Source of the DNA: an uncultured Collinsella sp. | GTDB lineage: Bacteria; Actinomycetota; Coriobacteriia; Coriobacteriales; Coriobacteriaceae | NCBI GenBank assembly: GCA_902476475.1 | Contig: CABSDO010000099.1 | Span: forward strand, 1 to 6,857 | Direction: 5' to 3' | DNA length: 6,857 bases | Part shown: one piece after another, positions 1-5,621 of the stretch | How the letters are laid out: each line of letters opens with the position of its first letter | Position numbering within the stretch: the stretch's first letter is position 1 | The notes under the pieces: generated by a model | Databases searched by the model: none | What the model saw: the letters and a program-made list of their open reading frames with translations, nothing else | Told to the model about the DNA's origin: nothing | Made by a program: the position numbers and the translations under genes

Positions 1-1293
1 GGCGGAGCCACGGCCGGGGCCGACGCCGATGCCGTTGTCCTTAGCCCATTGCACGTACTCGGCGACGATCAAAAAGTAGGCGGCAAAGCCCTTGTCGCAG
101 ATGACCTTGTATTCGTACTCAAAGCGCTCTTTGATGTTGACGCCGCCGATCTCGCGCGTGGCCCAGTCGTCGCCGTAGTGCTGGCGCAGGCCCTTCTCGC
201 ACTCGCGGCGGAACTGGCTCTCGTGTGTCTCGCCGGGATCGAGCAGCGGGAAGCGCGGCAGGATAATGGAGTCCCAATCGAGCTCCACGTAGCACTTATC
301 GGCGATCTCGAGTGTGTTGTCGCAGGCCTCGGGGCAATACGGGAACATCGCCCGCATCTCCTCTTCGGTCTTCATGTAGAACTCCGAGCCGGTCATGCGC
401 ATGCGGTTGGGGTCGTCGACTTTGGCGTTCATGCCGATGCACATGATGACGTCCTGCACGGGCGCATCCTCGCGGCGCAGGTAGTGGAAGTCGTTGGTGG
501 CGATGACCTTGACGCCCACCTGCTTGGCGATGTCGATGAGTGTGCGGTCCATCTGCTCGTCGGTCAGGCCGTTGTCGGTGGTGATGCCGTGTTCCTGGAT
601 CTCGATATAAAAGTCGCCAGGGTCAAAGGTGTCGCGGAAGGTCTCGGCCCATTTGATGGCGCCCTCCATGTCACCGCGGTCGATGTACTTGGGGATGATG
701 CCCGCGATACAGGCGCTGGTGCAGATCATGCCCTTGGCATGGCGGCGCAGGTTGTCGAGCGTCACGCGCGGCTTGTAGTAAAAGCCCTGCACGGCGGCCT
801 CGGAAACCGTCTGCATCAGGTTGATGTAGCCCTCCTGGTCCTTGGCCAGAAGGATCATATGGTAGAGCTCGGGCTTGTGGTCGCGGGCGAGCGTCTCGTC
901 CGGCGTAAAGTAGACCTCGCACCCAAAGATGGGTTTGATGACCAGGGGCGGCTTGAGCTCGTCGATATTGCCCTTCTCGTCCCACATGGCCATGTCCTTC
1001 ACGTACTGGGCATGCTCGCGCGGGTTTGCCTCGGGGTCGGGCTCCACCAGCTCGTCGCGGCGGTCCTTTTCCAAGAAGGCCTTGTCATGGCTCCAGGTTT
1101 TGTACTCGGGCGTGTTGTGGTTAACGGCGTCGCAGGCCAGTGCCAGGTCGGGCACGCCATACATGTAGCCGTGGTCGGTAATGGCGACGGCGGGCATGCC
1201 CAGCTCTACGGCGCGGTTGACCATATCCTGGATACGGGTTGCGCCGTCGAGCATGGAGAAGACGGTGTGGTTGTGCAGATGGACGAATGCCAT
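1..1293 (-). CDS. dnaE: DNA polymerase III subunit alpha (DnaE), N-terminal part, cut by the window edge
   Basis: This is the catalytic subunit of the replicative DNA polymerase. The visible 431 codons hold the PHP domain (about residues 1-275) and the start of the polymerase core, ending in the motif GVGPGRGSA. The catalytic palm aspartates lie beyond the edge. The protein begins MAFVHLHNHTVFSMLDG. PHP metal-ligand positions look intact: H5, H7, D16, H41 (TDHG), E126 (GCEVYFT), H145, C191 or C195, D268 and H270 (NDFHY). In related enzymes with all ligands this domain is a 3'-5' proofreading exonuclease; activity here is inferred. Between H41 and E126 there are 85 residues where the family normally has about 25, so a charged insertion of about 60 residues is present. 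The ATG at 1293 is preceded by GGAG eight bases upstream, and an in-frame stop lies at 1336-1338. The type is DnaE rather than PolC, because no exonuclease domain interrupts the PHP region seen. Identity is near certain. Confidence 0.96.
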   Translation of the reverse strand, partial: MAFVHLHNHTVFSMLDGATRIQDMVNRAVELGMPAVAITDHGYMYGVPDLALACDAVNHNTPEYKTWSHDKAFLEKDRRDELVEPDPEANPREHAQYVKDMAMWDEKGNIDELKPPLVIKPIFGCEVYFTPDETLARDHKPELYHMILLAKDQEGYINLMQTVSEAAVQGFYYKPRVTLDNLRRHAKGMICTSACIAGIIPKYIDRGDMEGAIKWAETFRDTFDPGDFYIEIQEHGITTDNGLTDEQMDRTLIDIAKQVGVKVIATNDFHYLRREDAPVQDVIMCIGMNAKVDDPNRMRMTGSEFYMKTEEEMRAMFPYCPEACDNTLEIADKCYVELDWDSIILPRFPLLDPGETHESQFRRECEKGLRQHYGDDWATREIGGVNIKERFEYEYKVICDKGFAAYFLIVAEYVQWAKDNGIGVGPGRGSA

Positions 1294-1299
1294 GTGATG

Positions 1300-1338
1300 A
1301 GCTCCGATGCGGGTTCGTGTTCTGACTGAACGATTTTA
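1300..1338 (-). promoter_or_regulatory. Possible dnaE promoter -10 box and ribosome binding site
   Basis: On the minus strand TAAAAT (1338-1333) matches five of six bases of the sigma-70 -10 consensus, and transcription from it would start about 33 bases before the dnaE ATG. No convincing -35 box stands 16-18 bases upstream, so the promoter call is weak. The GGAG at 1305-1302 is a good Shine-Dalgarno sequence, eight bases from the start codon, and it supports the chosen start. Confidence 0.35.
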
Positions 1339-1424
1339 CCGCACGGCACGGACAGCACCCGAACCTAGCCAAACCCACACGGGCAGTCTTTTTGGGACCT
1401 TCAGAAAGGGGAATGAGGGCATCC

Positions 1425-1536
1425 TGATATATCGAGTATTACTGGAGCCCCGGCGATGCTCCGAATGATTTGTGACGAATAGTCATGTCCATCAAGAAGG
1501 CTCGACGCTTCGGGCAGCTCGTCAATCGATATATCA
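1425..1536. repeat. 11-bp perfect inverted repeat bracketing the MFS gene's 3' flank
   Basis: TGATATATCGA at 1425-1435 and its exact reverse complement TCGATATATCA at 1526-1536 are separated by 90 bases. The second copy overlaps the TGA stop of the transporter gene. Each copy also holds the self-complementary core GATATATC. The rest of the 1294-1533 gap has no gene that I can support. It holds a weak GGAGC/GCTCC stem at 1444-1462 with no T-run, and the candidate dnaE promoter. The repeat could be a protein-binding pair, an insertion scar or chance. Confidence 0.5.
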
Positions 1537-2733
1537 ATTCTTGAAGGCATGTATTCCTACCATTTTCAATGAAACAACGGCAGTAATTGCTATCGCGATT
1601 GCGCCAATAACACCGAGCGCTATCTGAATGGGATATAACCCCAACACATATCCAAATATGGAGAAAAACATTGCAGAAAAGAGAGCCCTTACCAGAGACG
1701 CGACGGAAAGGATCGTCGCGCGGAGATCGTCCGCTATCGCGTCTTGGATTAAGTTTTCCGAAGTGATGTACACCACTTCTGGGAGAAAACAAAGCACCAT
1801 GCTAAGGCCAAACAAACACAGCGGATTTGAAGCGAACCACGGAAGAATCATGAAAAGACCGGCCTCGATTAGCATCGAGCCGAGCATGGTATTTCTTTTC
1901 CCGAAACGCGATGAGAAGAAATCTGCTGCAATGTAGGCCGTCGCATTTACTGCATAGGATGCACCGAAAAAGATTCCTATTATGGAGACGGGAGCATCAA
2001 ATGCGTCGAATACCAACTGATTCAAGTTGTAATAACTCCCATAGGATCCATCGAGCATGCTTGTGCCGATTAGAAGAAGCAATACCGCAAAAGCGGATTC
2101 TCCAACACGCCAGGTTTCGCGTCTGAACATCTTGGCCGCGTCAAACCTTCCCTTCTCAGAGCTTTCAGAACGGGTCGCTTCCGTCCTCTCAATGGGATAG
2201 AGAAGGAAAAGCTGCAGGAGATAGAAAACGGAGACACATACGTAGAGGGCGCTCCAAGATACTTGGGCAATGAAAGATCCGAGCACAATCGCCATTCCCG
2301 TAGCGATTGATTGCGCGGCAAGCAGCCGAGCGTTGATGGTGAGGAAGCGCTCTCCTTGACCGGCATTTCGGGCAATTTCATATAAAAGAGCCTGTTCGGA
2401 TCCCGATTGAAGGGAGTAAGCAAGTGCCTCAACAAGGGAAAGCACGACAAGAAAGGGACCTGAGAGCAACAACATGCCAGCCGTATGGAAGAAAAGCGGC
2501 AGCACGCCCACTTGAATCGAAAACTTCTTTCCAAAGAAATCGCCTATCAGCCCTGTTGGCAGCTCGAGGACGACCGTTGCAATGTTAAACAGGGCTTGAT
2601 AAAGCGCAATTTCCGTGACAGACATTCCTTTCTCCGCAAGGAAAAGTAGAAACACTCCCCGATTTAAAACAAATCCCGCGAGAACGAAAAAGGCGGAATA
2701 GATGTGCAGCTGCGTAGCGGCATTCTTATTCAT
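1534..2733 (-). CDS. MFS (major facilitator superfamily) transporter
   Basis: This encodes a 399-residue polytopic inner-membrane protein with hydrophobic segments over almost its whole length, the normal size for a 12-helix MFS carrier. The loop after helix 2 carries the MFS motif A signature, GLIGDFFGKK at residues 61-70. A matching loop in the second half, DFFSSRFGKR (271-280), shows the two-fold repeat. Helix 4 has SGSEQALLYE (110-119), a pattern common in drug-efflux-like MFS proteins, and LRATILSVASL (337-347) is typical of the later helices. A polar loop at about 182-208 separates the halves. Substrate cannot be told from sequence; export of a drug or metabolite is a guess. The ATG at 2733 has GGAAG six bases upstream. 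The gene is visibly less GC-rich than its neighbours (20 of 60 bases are G or C at 1621-1680, against 46 of 60 in the pilin at 6721-6780), which suggests acquisition by transfer. Confidence 0.9.
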   Translation of the reverse strand: MNKNAATQLHIYSAFFVLAGFVLNRGVFLLFLAEKGMSVTEIALYQALFNIATVVLELPTGLIGDFFGKKFSIQVGVLPLFFHTAGMLLLSGPFLVVLSLVEALAYSLQSGSEQALLYEIARNAGQGERFLTINARLLAAQSIATGMAIVLGSFIAQVSWSALYVCVSVFYLLQLFLLYPIERTEATRSESSEKGRFDAAKMFRRETWRVGESAFAVLLLLIGTSMLDGSYGSYYNLNQLVFDAFDAPVSIIGIFFGASYAVNATAYIAADFFSSRFGKRNTMLGSMLIEAGLFMILPWFASNPLCLFGLSMVLCFLPEVVYITSENLIQDAIADDLRATILSVASLVRALFSAMFFSIFGYVLGLYPIQIALGVIGAIAIAITAVVSLKMVGIHAFKN

Positions 2734-2793
2734 TTGGCACTTCCATCAACTGATTTTGTCGGGCCGCTCGCTACCGACTCGAAGCCTGAAGTG

Positions 2794-2810
2794 TTCACAG
2801 TTGCTGTGGA
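2794..2810. promoter_or_regulatory. Small dyad upstream of the MFS gene
   Basis: TTCACAG TTG CTGTGGA is an inverted repeat with six of seven arm bases complementary and a 3-base centre. It lies in the 103-bp gap between the DUF3284 stop and the MFS start. No T-run follows on the minus strand, so it is not a standard terminator. It could be an operator for the transporter gene, but no promoter was recognised beside it. Confidence 0.2.
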
Positions 2811-2836
2811 GAGCGGTAAAGCTTATGATCAGGGTA

Positions 2837-3346
2837 TCAATGGAATACATCCGAAGCGTTTTCGGCAGTATCATCGGCGAAGGCGGGATTAGCCTTTACA
2901 CGGCGCTCACCCTCGATGTATTTGACGATTTGATCAATCGTCTGGTTGGCGTGGCTCTTGAGCTTGCGCTCATAGAAGAAGAGGCCGAGCTTGCCGCGCG
3001 TGCCAGACGTGTTGCCACCCACACCCTGAAAATCCTCGGTATAGGTGAGCTCGCAGGCGCCATCGCCAGCAGGTGCAGCCTCATAGCGCATGGTATTGCT
3101 GCCCGCCGCATACTGAAAACGGACCTCATAGAGGCACGGGTAGTCAAAGTGCTTGATCTTAACCTTGATCGCCGTGCCCTTGGCCTTGCCTTTTGCGGAC
3201 TGGGCGCGCTTCTCGTACTTATAGCCGTTGAGCTTGTTGCGGCTGGGGCGCTTACCCGTGGCGTTCTCGATATCCTGCGTGATGGACCCCGCCAGAGCGT
3301 CAAAAAGCTCCTCCGGCGTCACCTTAAGCGTTTTGGTGAGCTGCAT
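2837..3346 (-). CDS. DUF3284 domain-containing protein
   Basis: This is a 169-residue soluble protein with no signal peptide or membrane segment. It matches my memory of the DUF3284 pattern: an N-terminal TKTLKVTPEELFDAL (4-18), then DIENATGKRP, the GYKYEK strand (41-46), a lysine-rich segment KGKAKGTAIKVKIKHF (52-67), a strand ending in MRYEA, then ELTYTEDF (99-106), and a basic helix FFYERKLKSHANQTIDQIVKYIE (given here as its span, 123-145). The layout of strands and a closing helix resembles START/SRPBCC-like folds, which is inference. Family function is unknown. Residues about 147-169 form an acidic, alanine-rich tail beyond the usual length of about 140. The start is well set: AAGGAG lies five bases before the ATG. 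Upstream are the sortase genes, separated by structured repeats, so it is probably not part of the pilus operon. Confidence 0.85.
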   Translation of the reverse strand: MQLTKTLKVTPEELFDALAGSITQDIENATGKRPSRNKLNGYKYEKRAQSAKGKAKGTAIKVKIKHFDYPCLYEVRFQYAAGSNTMRYEAAPAGDGACELTYTEDFQGVGGNTSGTRGKLGLFFYERKLKSHANQTIDQIVKYIEGERRVKANPAFADDTAENASDVFH

Positions 3347-3351
3347 GATGG

Positions 3352-3385
3352 CTCCTTATTCGTTTGAACCGTTCGAGCCATTGTA
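3352..3385 (-). promoter_or_regulatory. Possible -10 box and strong ribosome binding site of the DUF3284 gene
   Basis: On the minus strand TACAAT (3385-3380) matches five of six bases of the -10 consensus and lies 33 bases before the ATG. The expected -35 position falls at the edge of hairpin element A and is a poor match. AAGGAG at 3357-3352 is a strong Shine-Dalgarno sequence with a 5-base spacer. The ribosome site is secure; the promoter is only a candidate. Confidence 0.4.
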
Positions 3386-3406
3386 CCGCCCCAGGCTCTC
3401 CCATGC

Positions 3407-3471
3407 GTTGCGGTGAAATACGGATTGGATGGGGCGCCCCGTGCCTCAAACAGTCCGTATTCCACCGCAAC
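3407..3471. repeat. Hairpin element A (18-bp stem)
   Basis: The left arm GTTGCGGTGAAATACGGA (3407-3424) and right arm TCCGTATTCCACCGCAAC (3454-3471) are complementary at 17 of 18 positions. The odd pair is A against C on the plus strand, but G against U in a minus-strand transcript, so RNA from the direction of the genes could fold without a mismatch. The 29-base loop holds the palindrome GGGGCGCCCC (3431-3440) and ends in CAAACAG. No T-run follows on either strand, so a standard terminator is not supported. It is probably a copy of a genomic repeat family; see element B. Confidence 0.8.
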
Positions 3472-3481
3472 TTGCAAAGGG

Positions 3482-3556
3482 GTTGCGGCAAAGCGCTCCC
3501 TGTTCAGCCTGGGATTGGGGTGGGGGGGAGCCAAACAGGGAGCGTTTTGCCGCAAC
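3482..3556. repeat. Hairpin element B (23-bp stem)
   Basis: The arms 3482-3504 and 3534-3556 are complementary at 22 of 23 positions, and the exception is a G-U pair on the plus strand. The ends are GTTGCGG and CCGCAAC, the same as in element A, and CAAACAG (3532-3538) again precedes the final 18 bases. The middle of the stem is different (CAAAGCGCTCC on the left against TGAAATACGGA in A). The loop is very G-rich on the plus strand. Ten bases (3472-3481) separate A from B. This element sits 17 bases downstream of the sortase stop. Confidence 0.8.
3511..3528 (+). other. G-quadruplex-type motif in the loop of element B
   Basis: GGGATTGGGGTGGGGGGG offers four runs of at least three G with spacers of 1-3 bases, which fits the general G3N1-7 quadruplex pattern. 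It lies on the plus strand, that is, the non-transcribed direction for the flanking genes, so it would form in DNA rather than in their mRNA. Formation is not shown. Confidence 0.4.
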
Positions 3557-3573
3557 GCGGGGCGACGCAACGC

Positions 3574-4560
3574 TCAACTCGTGGCCTTTCGCCTTTTCAC
3601 GGCTACAACAACGAGGCGGACGAGTAGAAACACCAGCAGAATCCTGCCCAGTAGTCGCCCGCAGTCTTCGATAAACAACTCATCGATGGCACCGCCCCTC
3701 TCAATCGTTGCGAGAATATTCGAGAGAGCCGATCTGCCCATCGCCCGGTCGACAGTTTTTCGTGGCAAGCTCGCGGCCGCGCCCGCAGCCAACGCCTCGG
3801 CACCCTCATCTCGCTCGCACACCGCAATAATGCGCTGGCGATTCGAGCCGTACGGATGGCAGGTAACCAGCGTGAGCAGATCTTTGTCCTTCTGGACGGC
3901 AGCCGATTTGATATCGGAAGGGGAAATGATTCGAATCTCGGCAACGCGGTAAACATAACCGCCCCAAATGGTCCGCAGGCACACGCGATCTCCGATTCGC
4001 ACGTTCTCGATCTGCTTAAAGAACATGTTACGATGGGCGGCGATGACGCAATTGGACGAGGGCTCCCCCAGCGGGGCCGACGTTCCCGCCACCACTGCGG
4101 CACCGTTCAACATATTCTGCTCGCTCGAGCCCAGGTATACGGGGGCTTCGCAAGTCATCGAGTCTACCGTCAACACGCCCACGGGCAATCCTGCAAGACC
4201 CGTCTTGGCAAACGACTGATCGGCGGCTCCAAACGTAAAGGGATCGTTGATGACCATCCCCCCGCCTTGGCGGACGCGCTCGTTGTAGGACTCCAGCCAG
4301 GGACGGGACGACACGCCCTTGTCAGCCGTCTTGAGCGCCTCCGCGCTCGTATCAGGCGCAGATGATGCATCGTTGTCGCTCGCCACGTCGATTGCCTCCG
4401 AAGCCGTCCCCAGCTCCGAACAAGCGCGCAATCCGTAACTCAACTCAACAAAATCTGGCACAAGCAGGAGCAACGCGCCCACAAACAGGACAGTCCAACC
4501 AACGGCGGCAATAGTCAGCCGCCTCTTGGAAGAATGGTCTGCTCCAAAATGGGACGCCAT
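3574..4560 (-). CDS. Class C sortase, second of a pair (divergent)
   Basis: This is a membrane-anchored transpeptidase predicted to join pilin subunits. The product is 328 residues: an N-terminal membrane segment (about 15-34), a linker, the lid motif DPF (106-108) typical of class C, the sortase barrel, and a C-terminal membrane segment (about 303-321) followed by a basic tail. Catalytic residues are H176 (AAHRN), C234 (TLVTCHPYG) and R243 (nine residues after the Cys). The His context lacks the Gly-His of its neighbour, which may mean a different substrate. I start it at the ATG at 4560, one base after the TAG of the upstream sortase, with AGGAGG 12 bases upstream. An in-frame ATG at 4584 has no ribosome site. 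The spacing implies translational coupling. Whether it builds the shaft, adds a tip pilin or serves another pilin is unknown. Confidence 0.93.
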   Translation of the reverse strand: MASHFGADHSSKRRLTIAAVGWTVLFVGALLLLVPDFVELSYGLRACSELGTASEAIDVASDNDASSAPDTSAEALKTADKGVSSRPWLESYNERVRQGGGMVINDPFTFGAADQSFAKTGLAGLPVGVLTVDSMTCEAPVYLGSSEQNMLNGAAVVAGTSAPLGEPSSNCVIAAHRNMFFKQIENVRIGDRVCLRTIWGGYVYRVAEIRIISPSDIKSAAVQKDKDLLTLVTCHPYGSNRQRIIAVCERDEGAEALAAGAAASLPRKTVDRAMGRSALSNILATIERGGAIDELFIEDCGRLLGRILLVFLLVRLVVVAVKRRKATS

Positions 4561-4561
4561 G

Positions 4562-5602
4562 CTACCGTGCCCCCTCCTCGTCATGACCGGCGCGGTTCTT
4601 GCGTCTACGGTTCATCGCATAAACCGCGGCAAGCACCGCAATCGCAAGCAAAACGCCAATCAGCGCAGGTGGCACACCAATCTTGTCTCTCAAGGCGTTA
4701 TAAGTCGAAAGCAAACCGGTGTCGCGGTCCTTCCTTTCGAGCCATTCCTTGGGAACATCGCAGCGTTCCGCATGAATCAAAAGACGATGCGAGTTGACGC
4801 CATACGGCATGCACGTCACCAAGGTGACAAGGTCCTTGTCCTTTTGAATGACAAGGCTCGAAGTATCGTCGGGCAGAACGACTTCGGTCGAAGTCACGCG
4901 ATAGGCAAGGTCTTCATCCAAAACCTGAAGCACGAAGTAGTCACCAACGTGGAGCTTGTCGAGCTTGTCGAAAATAACGGCAGAGGGAAGTCCCGTATGC
5001 CCTGCAAGAACGGCATGCGTCGAAGGTCCACCAACCGGCAGCGACGAGTGGGGCTCATGTCCCACGCCGTGGTCCATGCCTTCGCCCGTAACACCGTGGT
5101 AGATGGGCAAATCGACACCAATCGAAGGGATGGTGATGGTTCCCATGGCGCCGTCGCCAGCCAGGTTGAGGCACGCCAGGTATTCCTCGTCCGACGTCTT
5201 TGGGGCATCAGGGTCAAACGGGTCGACAACATAGGCGGCACCCGAATACAGCCGATCGTTGTAGTCAATCGCCTGCTGGCGCCAAGCCGAAAGATCCTCG
5301 GGCGTCGCCTCTTGAACAACCTGACGCAGGTTGTTAGAGACCTTTGCTTGCTCAACCTTATTGAGATAGTCGCTCGCGACAGGATACAAAAGCAGGCAAA
5401 GGCCCGTAAGCACCAAAAGCGCCGCCAATATGGGCGCAAGCCAACGACGTGCACCCTTGCGATATCCCGCATGGGAAGCAGCGGCATCATCACGATAAAC
5501 TGCGGCAAAACAGGCGTCATCCCGCCCATCCATCCGAGCAAGAGGAGAAGAAGGAGCGTTATGCCCCCTCCCCTCTTTACTATGTAGCCCTTTGCGCGTC
5601 AT
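4562..5602 (-). CDS. Class C sortase, pilin polymerising
   Basis: This 346-residue sortase lies 19 bases downstream of the pilin stop, so it is the likely polymerase of that pilin. It has an unusually long hydrophilic N-terminal tail (1-53) before the first membrane segment (54-75), the lid motif DPF (127-129), the substrate-binding strand GTITIPSIGVDLPIYHG (154-170), catalytic H202 (AGHTGLP), C264 (TLVTCMPYGVN) and R273 (NSHR), and a C-terminal membrane segment (about 311-330) followed by RRRKN. All residues needed for activity are present. In known class C enzymes the lid blocks the active site until a pilin arrives. The ATG at 5602 has no good Shine-Dalgarno sequence (only GTAGG close by), so translation may depend on the pilin ribosomes. 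The next in-frame ATG, at 5533, has an even poorer upstream region. A long N-tail may therefore be real or partly mis-called. Confidence 0.95.
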   Translation of the reverse strand: MTRKGLHSKEGRGHNAPSSPLARMDGRDDACFAAVYRDDAAASHAGYRKGARRWLAPILAALLVLTGLCLLLYPVASDYLNKVEQAKVSNNLRQVVQEATPEDLSAWRQQAIDYNDRLYSGAAYVVDPFDPDAPKTSDEEYLACLNLAGDGAMGTITIPSIGVDLPIYHGVTGEGMDHGVGHEPHSSLPVGGPSTHAVLAGHTGLPSAVIFDKLDKLHVGDYFVLQVLDEDLAYRVTSTEVVLPDDTSSLVIQKDKDLVTLVTCMPYGVNSHRLLIHAERCDVPKEWLERKDRDTGLLSTYNALRDKIGVPPALIGVLLAIAVLAAVYAMNRRRKNRAGHDEEGAR

Positions 5603-5621
5603 GGCCTACAGAACGGTTAGA

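Noticed and set aside
49..1329. Long plus-strand open frame (426 codons) opposite dnaE
   Set aside because: It lies antisense to an unmistakable DnaE frame. Such long shadow frames are common in GC-rich genes, and its product matches no family I know.
1444..1462. Terminator of the MFS gene (GGAGC/GCTCC stem)
   Set aside because: It has only five base pairs, a 9-base loop and no following T-run.
2702..3367. Plus-strand open frame (221 codons) opposite the DUF3284 gene
   Set aside because: The minus-strand frame has a strong ribosome site and family pattern, while the plus frame has neither.
3407..3556. Intrinsic transcription terminators
   Set aside because: The stems are long enough, but neither strand has a T-run directly after either hairpin.
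3407..3556. CRISPR array
   Set aside because: There are only two units, each an inverted repeat with no regular unique spacer, and no cas genes in the window.
4561..4584. Longer start of the second sortase at the ATG at 4584
   Set aside because: There is no ribosome binding site before it, while the ATG at 4560 has AGGAGG upstream and abuts the previous stop.
4526..5587. Plus-strand open frame (353 codons) opposite the first sortase
   Set aside because: It is the complement of a complete class C sortase with all catalytic motifs; the antisense product is low-complexity and basic.
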